From JBBDYH01 sp040901795 (GTDB lineage: Bacteria > Planctomycetota > Planctomycetia > Pirellulales > JALHPA01): a DNA stretch of 36,055 bases. Shown here one piece after another: positions 14,343 through 22,647 of this stretch; position 1 is the first letter of the stretch; every line of letters begins with the position of its first letter. Under the pieces are notes generated by a model, which saw nothing but the letters and a program-made list of their open reading frames with translations, was not told the DNA's origin and did not search any database. Location: positions 1-36,055 of the forward strand of contig JBBDYH010000049.1 of NCBI GenBank assembly GCA_040901795.1. Reading direction: 5' to 3'. A program made the position numbers and the translations under genes.

Positions 14343-16193
14343 TTACGCAAAAAATCCGAGCTTCTCGAGCGTCGTGACGATGGCCAGGAGCAAGAAATAA
14401 GATCCGCCCAACAACAGGCCGGCGCGCATGAACCAGTTGGGCCGCAGCTCTTTGGGCAAGAGGATTAGATTGACTGCCAGGACGTGGAAGCAACTAACGC
14501 CCAGCGCATAGTTGTAAATCGTCGCCGCGATCTGCAACAGCGTCGTCGGCCGCTCGAAGGAGAGCGTGATGATGCCGAACACGGAGTAAGCGCAGAGCAC
14601 ACCAAAGTACACCCAGGCGATGCTCTCGGTCTTCAGCTTGCGGAGGCGCGGGCTGCCCGTCCAAAAGACATCCACCCAGCGGCGCAGCACTCCGTCGGCC
14701 GTGGTGGCGGCGCTGGGCCACAGGATGATCAAGCCGCAGAACATCGTCAGGTACCAGAACAACGCTCCCAGCGGTTCGCTTCCCCAGTTGGCGGCTACGG
14801 CGGTCGATACGCCTTCCGCGGTCATGCCGGGAACTTCCCACTCACTCGCCGCTTCGGTGCCGCGCTTGAGAAATATCAGCGACAGCATGCTGGGCAGCAC
14901 GATCCCTATAAAGCACGCCGGCATCCAGACGACAAGCTGATCGCGCGCGCAATGTCGGTACCAGCGGCGAAAGCGACCCAGCGACTCCTGTGTAACGTGG
15001 AACACCATGCCGACATGCGACAGCCGGAATTGCTTGCGCCCGATCGCACTGGGAATGCAGCCCACGTGCTTGCCCATGCCCCAACCCTGGTCGCGTGTGT
15101 AGCCGCTGATCGAGGTATTCGTCAGGCCGCCGGAACCGGAGATCGCCACCATAGCGGCCAACATGCCGATCATGCTGAGGTTGATCGGCAGAGTGCCGTG
15201 TCCTTGGGACCATGCCACGAACACGTTCTCGACATTGTCGCCGTCGCGCGTGCCGTCGCCGTCAAGATCGACGAACCGGTCTAATACGTCGACTTTCCCG
15301 TCGCCATTGTTGTCGGTCCATTTATCGGGTTTGCCGTCATCGTTACTGTCGATCGTCGGCGCAAGGCGGCGTTCGACGACATCGAGGCGACCATCCGAGT
15401 CCCAGTCCTCTTCGGGATCAAGCACGCCGTTCCCATTCGCGTCTTCAGCGCGTTCGACGGGTATGTTGCCGATGCTGATCAGCCCTGCGCCGACCTCCTT
15501 CCAGTGGACCGGCTTGGAGAAGCAGATCGCCAGGAACGTGAGGAACGCGAGCACGTAGACGATCTTGACCGACATGATGGCCTTGAGTGAGTTGTAGACC
15601 TTGCCGCCAAAGACCAGCGGGATGATTGCCAGGAAGAACGCCAGGTACGTCGAAAATGTGAACACCGTCTTGTCCACCACTTCCATGCCCAGCACGGTCG
15701 TCGTGGCAGTGCTCTGGGCGTCGGGAATGTGGCCCAGGATTGTCGCCGCCAGCGGAGTCGCGGCGCTGGCCGCCAGGTAGGGAAACACCGACCCAAAGTC
15801 CAACACCAGATACGCGCACAGCCAGAACCGCGGGCTGGGCAAGAGCCGGAACTTGCCCGTAAAGATCGGTTCGCCCGTGTAGACGGTATAGCGGCTGATT
15901 TCCAAGTTATAGACCACTTGAAAGAGGATGCTCAGCGTCGCCAGCCACATCAGCGCCGCGCCATAGCGGGCGGTCACCGCGGGACCGGTGATCCACTCGC
16001 CGCCGCCGATCGCGGCGCCGCCCATCACCAGCCCCGGGCCGATGAGCAGAGCCCAATTGCGCCACGTAAAGCGCGGCGGCTCGGGCAGTTCGCCCACGTC
16101 CCACTGCGGCATCTTATCGGTGCCGGGGTGTGGCGCCACTGGCGCAGTTGTCGATTGCGGATGATTGGGATCAATCGATGCGGGAGTTGTCAT
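14343..16193 (-). CDS. Nramp-like membrane transporter with a calcium-loop insertion
   Basis: 616 residues with about 11 membrane helices in an Nramp/LeuT-like order. The first helix carries LIGPGLVMGGAAIGGGEWIT. Canonical Nramp has GPG and DPGN here, but the DPGN site is replaced by GGGEW. The helix 6 region reads AMVAISGSGGLTN instead of the metal-binding MPH. The substrate may therefore not be a divalent metal. Between helices 5 and 6, at about residues 250-320, lies a hydrophilic insert with five D-x-N/D-x-D/N-G loops (DANGNGVLD, DSDGRLD, DSNDDGKPD, DNNGDGKVD, DLDGDGTRD), as in dockerin or thrombospondin type 3 repeats. By the topology of the fold this loop should be extracytoplasmic. The ATG at 16193 is chosen; a TTG at 16220 is also in frame. 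The convergent RAYT unit ends 4 bases away. Confidence 0.82.
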   Translation of the reverse strand: MTTPASIDPNHPQSTTAPVAPHPGTDKMPQWDVGELPEPPRFTWRNWALLIGPGLVMGGAAIGGGEWITGPAVTARYGAALMWLATLSILFQVVYNLEISRYTVYTGEPIFTGKFRLLPSPRFWLCAYLVLDFGSVFPYLAASAATPLAATILGHIPDAQSTATTTVLGMEVVDKTVFTFSTYLAFFLAIIPLVFGGKVYNSLKAIMSVKIVYVLAFLTFLAICFSKPVHWKEVGAGLISIGNIPVERAEDANGNGVLDPEEDWDSDGRLDVVERRLAPTIDSNDDGKPDKWTDNNGDGKVDVLDRFVDLDGDGTRDGDNVENVFVAWSQGHGTLPINLSMIGMLAAMVAISGSGGLTNTSISGYTRDQGWGMGKHVGCIPSAIGRKQFRLSHVGMVFHVTQESLGRFRRWYRHCARDQLVVWMPACFIGIVLPSMLSLIFLKRGTEAASEWEVPGMTAEGVSTAVAANWGSEPLGALFWYLTMFCGLIILWPSAATTADGVLRRWVDVFWTGSPRLRKLKTESIAWVYFGVLCAYSVFGIITLSFERPTTLLQIAATIYNYALGVSCFHVLAVNLILLPKELRPNWFMRAGLLLGGSYFLLLAIVTTLEKLGFFA

Positions 16194-16246
16194 GATGAGA
16201 CTAAGCGTGAGAAAGTACAAAAATGGTCAATCGATGTTGCATCGGG

Positions 16247-17755
16247 TCAAGGGCCGGGAAAGGGAAAGGGCATCAATTGAACGTAGATGAGCACGACGCC
16301 AAGGCCCACGAAACCCATCAGCGCCAATAGTGACGTCCAGGCCTTGAGCGCTTCGAGCTCCGTTAGCCCGCTCATTTTGGCCACGATCCAGAATCCAGCG
16401 TCGTTCATCCACGAGCAGACCAACGAACCGCAGCCGATCGCCAGCGCTACATAGACCAGGTGAAACGGCAACTCCGTCCCGCCGGCCAACATGGAATTGA
16501 CGATCCCCGCGGCGGTGATCATCGCGACGGTGCTCGATCCCTGGGCGATTTTGATGACCGATGTTACGCCGAAGACGAGCAGCAAGAGAGCGGTCCCAGT
16601 CGCGCCTTCTTTGCCCGCGGCCGAGGTGATCGCTTCGCCAATTCCCGCCGCGCCGAGCATGGCGCCGAACGCTCCACCGGCCGCGACGATCATGATGATC
16701 AGCCCGCCGCTCATCAGAGCAACTTCGACGGTTGCGGCAAGCTGGGCCATGGTCTGATTGCGCTGCCGAACCAAAACGAACATGGCGATGACGGCGGCAA
16801 GAAGGAGGGCGAGGATCGGATCGCCCAATAGCTTGCTACCGCGCGCCGCCTGTTGCAGCGGCGTGGTGGGGTCGGCCAGCCAGGTCTGGGCGTCCTTAAG
16901 CTCGGCCAAGCTACCTGGAGCTGCCTTACCTTCCGCGCGTGCATCGGCCACGGCGTCTACAAATGCTTCTGACGCTGCGGGGGAAGCGAGGTATTCTCGC
17001 CGCGCCAACGACGTCAAAAACGTGCTCATGCTGATCAGAATCACCGGCAGTACGACCGGCAACAGGGAAATAAAGAGTCCCGGCAATTGGCGATCGGAGA
17101 GCGGTTCGCGCGCTGCGATACCGGGAAGGTCGCGCGCCGGAACGGGCATTGCGCGATTGAAAAGCGCGCTGATTCCCAGCCCGACAACGGCCACTGGCGC
17201 CGACACCGCGATCCCCACCAGGATCATCACGCCTAAATCCACTTCCAGCAGCCCGGCCACCACCAGCGGCCCGGGGGTCGGCGGCACGAGCGTGTGAGTA
17301 ATTGCCCCGCCGGCGGAAATAGCCAACACGTACAGCAAAAAATTCTTGCCGGTCTGTTTGAAAAGCGAGCGCGCCAAGGGCGCCATCAGATAAAAGACTG
17401 TGTCAAAGAAAACGGGAATGCCCAGCATATAACTGCTTCCCATCAGTGCCCAGCCGGCGCGCCTTTCGCCAAACAACCGCAGGAATGAACGCACGATGCG
17501 GTCGGCAGCGCCGCTTTCCATCAGGCATTGTCCGATGATCGCGGCCAGGCCGATCGCAATCCCGATCTGTCCCGCAGCCCGCCCAAACTCGACCCCCACG
17601 CGCTCCAACTTTTCGTACGGCTCGCCAGGCGCAAGCAAGCTGACCAGCATCGCCGCGGTGATCAGCGCCACAAAGGCGTTGGTCCGCAGCATGACGATCA
17701 GCACCAAAACCGTGCCGATACCGATCGCCAGAATAAGCAGTGGATGCAGTTCCAT
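16247..17755 (-). CDS. GntP-family permease (gluconate/organic acid:H+ symporter)
   Basis: About 502 residues with many membrane helices and family motifs: GIPVFFDTVFYLMAPLAR, SAGGAITHTLVPPTPGPL, and VIKIAQGSSTVAMITAAGI. In E. coli such proteins import gluconate and related sugar acids. A hydrophilic segment at about 265-330 (between the central helices, rich in Ala and Asp) is longer than in typical GntP. ATG 17755 (MELHPLLILAIG) is preferred because GntP proteins begin directly with a hydrophobic helix; ATG 17824 would add 23 non-hydrophobic residues. It is followed on the same strand by the Nramp-like gene after 53 bases, so the two transporters could share a transcript. The substrate is not certain. 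Confidence 0.9.
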   Translation of the reverse strand: MELHPLLILAIGIGTVLVLIVMLRTNAFVALITAAMLVSLLAPGEPYEKLERVGVEFGRAAGQIGIAIGLAAIIGQCLMESGAADRIVRSFLRLFGERRAGWALMGSSYMLGIPVFFDTVFYLMAPLARSLFKQTGKNFLLYVLAISAGGAITHTLVPPTPGPLVVAGLLEVDLGVMILVGIAVSAPVAVVGLGISALFNRAMPVPARDLPGIAAREPLSDRQLPGLFISLLPVVLPVILISMSTFLTSLARREYLASPAASEAFVDAVADARAEGKAAPGSLAELKDAQTWLADPTTPLQQAARGSKLLGDPILALLLAAVIAMFVLVRQRNQTMAQLAATVEVALMSGGLIIMIVAAGGAFGAMLGAAGIGEAITSAAGKEGATGTALLLLVFGVTSVIKIAQGSSTVAMITAAGIVNSMLAGGTELPFHLVYVALAIGCGSLVCSWMNDAGFWIVAKMSGLTELEALKAWTSLLALMGFVGLGVVLIYVQLMPFPFPGP

Positions 17756-18153
17756 GCGCGAGAATTCGACCGGAGGTGATTCGGGGTTCGTCGGATTTCG
17801 CGGCGCAAGCGCCAATGCAAACATGAGGATGCCAACAAACGCCGGTCAACGCAAGCAGATTCGCGGCACACCACTGTCATGCCGAGCGAAGTGACGTATC
17901 TCGGTGCCCAAGGAGATCCTTCGCTGCGCTCAGGATGACAGCGCTGGGCTAGGACAGCGCTGCGCTCAGGATGACACGCGCCTCGCTCAGAACGACACAC
18001 TCCACGCGTGTTAAGCCAGGTAAACCAGTGAAGGGATACGGAATGCTCTCAACTTGCCGCAGGTAACGGCCGTGGCGGTTCGATAAGAGAATCGTACGGC
18101 TGCCTCGGCGGCCCCCTTGTCTCCTTGTCTCTTCGCCCCGGCGAGTCGCCACC
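17756..18153. other. Spacer with intergenic repeats between divergent genes
   Basis: It contains a degraded array of the CATCCTGAGCG family at 17875-17997 (TCATGCCGAGCGAAGTGACG, then two GCTGCGCTCAGGATGACA-like arms). Close to the start of the outer-membrane protein gene is a CTTGTCTCCTTGTCTCTTCG segment. Promoters for both flanking genes must lie here, but none was convincing. Confidence 0.55.
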
Positions 18154-19272
18154 ATGAACGCCATTTCGCGCGGCGCGTTATTTGTTCTCCTGTTCCTGCC
18201 TTCGCTGGCGGCCGGCGACGATTCGGTGATTGTCTACCCCCCGGAGGTCGAGGTCGGCTGCGTACCGCCGCACAAGCCGAATTGCCCGCCGCCGGAGCTG
18301 ACGCCCTGTCTGCCGCCGCTGTATCCACCGCATCAGCCGCATTATCCGCTTTGCGAAGAGTGCCATTGGATGTGGCCCAACCCGCTTGCCTGGTGTCGCA
18401 GGGTCTACGGGACGTCAGCGGATCATCCGCCGTTTGCTCCCTGGGTAGAAAGTCCCTGCGGTTCCGTCGATTGCGACTTTGTCCGCCCGCCGGCGCCGAT
18501 CGTCCGCCGCTACGTGACCGCGGCCGACGCTGTGTTTCTGTTCCGCGATGATCCGGACCTGGTGGCATTCAGTTCCGCGTTCGGCGCGGAGATTACCGCC
18601 GAGAATGGCATCGACATGGCGACGACGCCGCGACTGCAGGTTATCGTGCCGATCAACGAGGTCTGCGATCTGGAAGGCAACTATTTTGGCGTCGATTCAT
18701 GGCGCGTGACGGCCGACTACGACCTGGCCGGCGTTGACACAGGCGCACTGGAGTTCGAATCGGAACTGCACTCCGCCGAGCTCAATTTCCGGCACAACAC
18801 ACGCGACTGGCTCACGCTGTTTTCCGGCTTTCGTTTTGTCGAGTTTGGCGAGGACATCGACTTCACGGCCCCCTCGGCCGGATTACCCGCCGGCTGGCAT
18901 TTAGACACACAGAACTTCCTTTACGGCTGGCAATGGGGCGCCGACGTTGGCCTCCTTCGCTTGTTCGATCGCTTTGAGATCAGCGCCGTAATCAAGGGGG
19001 GTGTGTACGATAATCACGCCGATTGGCGGCACGACGTAGTCACTAGGGGCGCGATAAGCACGTTCGAGAATCAGTTCGATGAAGTCGCGTTTGTCGGCGA
19101 GGGTACGATCGGCGGCACGTTTCGGTTCAACGACCACTTCGCTCTGCGGGGCGGCTATCAGGGCTTGTGGCTGAAAGACGTCCTCAAGGCGATTAATTCG
19201 TTCACGGCGCCGGACGACACCAGCGGCTTGTTCCTCCATGGCGGCTACGCCGGCATTGAGCTGCGCTGGTAG
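18154..19272 (+). CDS. Secreted beta-barrel outer-membrane protein, BBP7-like
   Basis: 372 residues. A signal peptide covers about 1-20 (ISRGALFVLLFLPSLAAGDD). It is followed by a proline- and cysteine-rich segment (about 25-85, PPHKPNCPPPELTPCLPPLY) that may be disulfide bonded or cell-wall associated. From about 130 the sequence alternates as in beta strands (LHSAELNFRHNTRDWLTLFS, then FGEDIDF), and the protein ends in aromatic Trp (AGIELRW), a typical barrel C terminus. The segment DTQNFLYGWQWGADVGLL and the late GGYQGLWL resemble planctomycete BBP7 beta-barrel proteins. Cargo or pore function is unknown. The start ATG has no Shine-Dalgarno sequence. Confidence 0.75.
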   Translation: MNAISRGALFVLLFLPSLAAGDDSVIVYPPEVEVGCVPPHKPNCPPPELTPCLPPLYPPHQPHYPLCEECHWMWPNPLAWCRRVYGTSADHPPFAPWVESPCGSVDCDFVRPPAPIVRRYVTAADAVFLFRDDPDLVAFSSAFGAEITAENGIDMATTPRLQVIVPINEVCDLEGNYFGVDSWRVTADYDLAGVDTGALEFESELHSAELNFRHNTRDWLTLFSGFRFVEFGEDIDFTAPSAGLPAGWHLDTQNFLYGWQWGADVGLLRLFDRFEISAVIKGGVYDNHADWRHDVVTRGAISTFENQFDEVAFVGEGTIGGTFRFNDHFALRGGYQGLWLKDVLKAINSFTAPDDTSGLFLHGGYAGIELRW

Positions 19273-19429
19273 GCGATCGACCTTCATCACCGCTGATAGC
19301 GCGGATATGACGGATGAGCTTCTTGGCCTGATTCAAAGAACGTTATCCGTGTTCTCCGGTGCAATCCGTGGTCCTCTCTGCGTCTTTGCGTCTCCGCGGT
19401 TCCAATGAATGTCGTTGCTGATCGGTGAC
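19273..19429. repeat. Repeat-like spacer (CGTCTTTGCGTCTCCGCGG type)
   Basis: The sequence at 19345-19405 (TTATCCGTGTTCTCCGGTGC, CTCTGCGTCTTTGCGTCTCC) is of a kind seen between genes in many GC-rich bacteria. A related TCCGTCTGTGTGCATCTGTG segment is at 32150-32172. There is no supported gene between the convergent outer-membrane and ABC genes. Confidence 0.45.
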
Positions 19430-20161
19430 CTACACCTGCGCATGCGCGGTGATCTGAAGGTACAGGTCCTCCAACGACATGTGCTGAATCGCCACCTGGT
19501 TTCGCAGCTCAGCCAGCGTGCCCAGGAATTTGAGGTCCCCCTGGTCGACGATGCCGATGCGGTCGGAGATCTCTTCGGCCACAAACAGTGAATGCGTCGA
19601 CATGAACACCGTCATTCCGTCGCGCGCTTTGTGTCGCAACAGGTCCTTCACCAGTCGGACGCTGCGGGGATCGAGTCCCACCATCGGCTCATCGACCACC
19701 AGCACGCGCGGATCGTGCAATAACGCCGCGGCAAACGCCAGCCGCTGCTTCATCCCGTGCGAGTAATTCTCTGCCAGCTCATCCGCGAACGATGCCAGCT
19801 CGAAATGGCCGATCTCGCGGTCGATGCGGGCTGTGGCCTCCTGCTTGCCCAGGCCGTGCACGTCAGCCACAAACCGCAAGAATTCCCGGCCCGAGAGCTT
19901 GTCGTACACATACGGCTCGTCCGGCACATAACCCAGAAGATGATTCGCGTGCCGGGGTTGTGCGACGACGTCAAAACCGCACACGCGAATCGTGCCCGAC
20001 GTCGGCCGCAACAACCCGACCAGCAATTTGATGGTCGTCGTTTTGCCCGCGCCGTTGGGACCAAGAAATGAAAACAACTGCCCCGGCGGTACGGCGAGCG
20101 AGAGATCGGCCACGGCGACTTTCTTGCCGTACGTGCGACGCACGTGTTCAAACTCAATCAT
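19430..20161 (-). CDS. ABC transporter ATP-binding protein
   Basis: 243-residue nucleotide-binding subunit. Walker A GPNGAGKTT is at 34-42, the signature (degenerate) YSHGMKQRLAFAAALL near 134, Walker B VLVVDEP, and the switch His in FMSTHSL. GYVPDEPYVYDKLSGREFL resembles the CcmA/NatA class of exporters, often linked to efflux or membrane-protein systems. The gene's ATG overlaps the stop of the upstream membrane-anchored protein (ATGATTGA), so the two are translationally coupled. No permease gene is in the window. Downstream is a convergent gene, so the permease must be elsewhere or the ATPase partners with another transporter. Confidence 0.93.
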   Translation of the reverse strand: MIEFEHVRRTYGKKVAVADLSLAVPPGQLFSFLGPNGAGKTTTIKLLVGLLRPTSGTIRVCGFDVVAQPRHANHLLGYVPDEPYVYDKLSGREFLRFVADVHGLGKQEATARIDREIGHFELASFADELAENYSHGMKQRLAFAAALLHDPRVLVVDEPMVGLDPRSVRLVKDLLRHKARDGMTVFMSTHSLFVAEEISDRIGIVDQGDLKFLGTLAELRNQVAIQHMSLEDLYLQITAHAQV

Positions 20162-21158
20162 TGCCCGCGCCCTCTCGGGCTGGCTTTTTTACGCCGCTGT
20201 CCGGTCCACGTCCGTGCCGGCGCCATCGCCTTTCCAACTCCATCTTGTCGGAGAGAGGCTTAGCCAAGGCCAGAATCTCGTTCGTCCGTTTTTCGTCGGG
20301 GCGAATGAACGCGAGTTCCGATCCGAACAGTCGAGTCGTCTGCTTGACCACGGTTCCATCGTCCGCCACCCAGAGTTTCCCGCGCGGCGTTTGAGCGCCT
20401 CCCAAGATCGAACCCGAATCTGTGCGATAGACCACGACCAAGGTCAGGATCGACTCCTCCCCTTGGGGGACCCACTCCTGGTCTTCCACTTTGGCGTGCA
20501 GAATCTCGATCGGGTTGCGGTTGTCGGAGAATCGGAACGGACTATAGACCGGCACGGTCCACTCCTGTCCGATCCTCAGCCCGGGCATCCGCCCTTGGGG
20601 CGACAGTTCGTCACCCATCAGCGCGTCGGGGGGCAGGTACCGCTCGAACGGCTGATTGAGCAAGCCCGAACGCACCGTTCCCGTGAGAGTGGTTCCTTCA
20701 ACCTTACCGCGGATCACGATTTCCGCAGCAGGGTAACCTTCGGCACGGACCTTCGAGTAAATGCCTGACAGGCGGCCCAAGGGGTCGATCTCCAGCCGGC
20801 TGTTGGCATCCATCGCCAGCGTGCCAATCGGTTCGACGGCGCTGCGCAGCACCGGCCTGATCCAGGACGGGGCCAGCTCATCGATCGGCACATGGTCGAA
20901 GTGGACCAACGACGTCACCTCGGTGACGCCGGAGGAAGACCGCCAGACCGCCGTTTTCGCCCAACCCATCGGGCGATCGTTCCAAAGCATGTCCCAGCAG
21001 ACGGATTCGGGATAATCGTGGGGCGCGGTCGCGTAGATGGATCGGTAGTTCGGCGGCTCGCCGATTTGCAGCGGCGGCAAAACCTTGACGACGACGAGCC
21101 AGGTCATCGTTGACAACCAGAACACGACCACGACGGCGTTGAACAGACGAGGTCCCAC
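20154..21158 (-). CDS. Membrane-anchored hypothetical protein coupled to the ABC ATPase
   Basis: 334 residues, family not recognised. An N-terminal helix (FNAVVVVFWLSTMTWLVVVK) is followed by an extracytoplasmic domain predicted to be mostly beta, with repeated short strands (EVTSLVHFDHVP, LEIDPLGRLSGIYSKV). It ends in a basic tail (RRWRRHGRGPDSGVKK). The layout recalls periplasmic DUF3108-like or transglutaminase-associated proteins, but no catalytic Cys/His pattern is evident. It starts at GTG 21158 with GGAG 7 bases upstream. The overlap with the ABC ATPase gene suggests a shared export or envelope function. Confidence 0.7.
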   Translation of the reverse strand: MGPRLFNAVVVVFWLSTMTWLVVVKVLPPLQIGEPPNYRSIYATAPHDYPESVCWDMLWNDRPMGWAKTAVWRSSSGVTEVTSLVHFDHVPIDELAPSWIRPVLRSAVEPIGTLAMDANSRLEIDPLGRLSGIYSKVRAEGYPAAEIVIRGKVEGTTLTGTVRSGLLNQPFERYLPPDALMGDELSPQGRMPGLRIGQEWTVPVYSPFRFSDNRNPIEILHAKVEDQEWVPQGEESILTLVVVYRTDSGSILGGAQTPRGKLWVADDGTVVKQTTRLFGSELAFIRPDEKRTNEILALAKPLSDKMELERRWRRHGRGPDSGVKKPAREGAGND

Positions 21159-21243
21159 GGCGATCTCCAGAGCGGCCGCGAAAGAAAGTACCCTCCGTGT
21201 CAGTACCTACTATGGTAGCAGTACGCGTCAAGACGTGCAAAAG

Positions 21244-21356
21244 AAGACTGGGAGACTGGGAGACGAGGAGACGAGGAGACGAGGAGACGAGGAGAGTCTC
21301 ACGGAACCGTTGATCGGCAAGTCTCCCAGTCTCCCAGTCTCCCAGTCTCCCAGTCT
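21244..21356. repeat. 8-bp tandem repeats in inverted arrangement
   Basis: The left block, 21244-21297, holds GAGACTGG twice then GAGACGAG four times. After a 24-base spacer the right block, 21321-21356, has CAGTCTCC-type units four to five times in the inverse orientation. It lies between the 3' end of the oxidoreductase and the 5' end of the GTG-started membrane gene. The arms could form a long slipped hairpin, and copy number may vary. Confidence 0.85.
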
Positions 21357-21360
21357 GGCT

Positions 21361-22518
21361 CTACGCCGGTCGCTTGATCTCCCGCGGCGGCATGACAGGC
21401 GTGCGATGCCAATGCGGGCCCCGGAGAATGTCCGCGCCTCCGTCCGGCCGGAGCTCGCGCTCGCCGGCAGGCACGAGGTCCCCCACGGACCGATCGACCC
21501 CCGCGCCTTCTGAATCAACGCGCCACTGTTGATTGGCGATCGAAGCGAGAATCCGCTCGGCTACTACGATCACTTCTCGCGCTTGACGGCCGGTCACGCG
21601 CGGCTGGCGGCCCGCGCGAATCGCGGTGATGAAATCACGCTGCTCGTCCAGCAGCGCATTCGTAGCACCGGCTGCGAGACGCTTCAACGGAATAAGCTCC
21701 TCGAAAACCCGGTCCTTGAGGCGTGCCTTCTCTGCCAGCGGCAATTGGTCGGGATCGAAGCTGCCGTTACGGAGCATCGCCGCCGGTTGCGCGACAACCG
21801 CCGTGCGCGTGGCGAAATCAATGTTCACATGACCGGCAGGCGACCACACCTGCATCTGCCGCTTCGCCTCATAACTAACGCGCGAGGCGCTCAAGTCGGC
21901 GATGGCGCCGTTGGCGAAATGCAGCCGCGTCCGCGCCACGTCTTCATGGCGACCCATCAGCGCCAGCCCGAAAGCCGACACGTCGGCCACTGGCGAGCCG
22001 ACTAGCATCATCACCACGTCCAGGTCATGGATCATCAGGTCCAGTACAACGCCGATGTCGGTCGAGCGAAACGTATAGCCGCTGTAGCGTGCGGCGTCGA
22101 TGTACTTGGGGTTCTGCAAGTAAGGCAGCGCCTGATCCAGCGCAGGATTGAACCGCTCGATGTGCCCGACCTGGAGCACACGACGCTCTTGCTCGGCCAG
22201 GCGGACCAGCTCATCGCACTCGGCGACGTTGAGCGCCAACGGCTTTTCGATCAAAACGTGGACGCCATTGCGCAACAGTTCGCAACCGACCGCGTGGTGA
22301 AACCGCGTCGGCGTGGCGACAATTGCGGCGTCGATTCTCCCCAATAGATCCTTCACCGTCGCGATCGCTGACGTATTGCATTCGGCCGCGACCCGCAGCG
22401 CGCTCTCTTCGACCGGATCTACGACGCCAACCAGCTCCACGTCGTCCAGCTCGCCGAGAAGTTTGGCATGAAAGCGACCAAGATGACCGGCGCCGATGAC
22501 GGCGATGCGAAGTGGCAT
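21361..22518 (-). CDS. Gfo/Idh/MocA-family oxidoreductase in the lpx cluster (GnnA-like?)
   Basis: 385-residue NAD(P)-dependent sugar oxidoreductase. The Rossmann motif VIGAGHLGRFHA is at the N terminus, E91-K-P93 lies in VLIEKPLAL, and H164-D165 in DLMIHDLDVV are the expected catalytic residues. It directly follows lpxA. Known precedent: in Acidithiobacillus gnnA, of this family, sits between lpxA and lpxB and oxidises UDP-GlcNAc on the way to the 3-amino sugar of lipid A. A matching aminotransferase (gnnB) is not in the window, so this role is an inference. The tail after about residue 345 is hydrophilic and atypical. ATG 22518 is chosen; the frame extends to 22608 but through REPIN sequence. 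Confidence 0.88.
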   Translation of the reverse strand: MPLRIAVIGAGHLGRFHAKLLGELDDVELVGVVDPVEESALRVAAECNTSAIATVKDLLGRIDAAIVATPTRFHHAVGCELLRNGVHVLIEKPLALNVAECDELVRLAEQERRVLQVGHIERFNPALDQALPYLQNPKYIDAARYSGYTFRSTDIGVVLDLMIHDLDVVMMLVGSPVADVSAFGLALMGRHEDVARTRLHFANGAIADLSASRVSYEAKRQMQVWSPAGHVNIDFATRTAVVAQPAAMLRNGSFDPDQLPLAEKARLKDRVFEELIPLKRLAAGATNALLDEQRDFITAIRAGRQPRVTGRQAREVIVVAERILASIANQQWRVDSEGAGVDRSVGDLVPAGERELRPDGGADILRGPHWHRTPVMPPREIKRPA

Positions 22519-22536
22519 GGGAGGTAGGATGAGAGT

Positions 22537-22638
22537 GGGTGGCACTGAGTCGCCGCGGCGACCCGCGCTTGTCAGTGGTTTTGGATTCTCGTTACATATT
22601 GGCCCCACACTGACAAACCGGGTTTGTCCGTGCCACCC
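22537..22638. repeat. Degenerate REPIN between lpxA and the oxidoreductase gene
   Basis: GGGTGGCACTGA head at 22537, then an altered stem in which GTCGCCGCGGCGAC, itself a palindrome, replaces part of the left arm before CGCTTGTCAGTG (to 22577). The second palindrome, 22607-22632 (ACTGACAAACC/GTTTGTCCGT), has a mismatch, and CCACCC follows. It is an older, decayed copy lying inside an operon. Confidence 0.8.
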
Positions 22639-22647
22639 AACAATCCG

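Noticed and set aside
21244..21356. CRISPR-like array
   Set aside because: The units are only 8 bases, contiguous and without spacers, and no cas gene is present.
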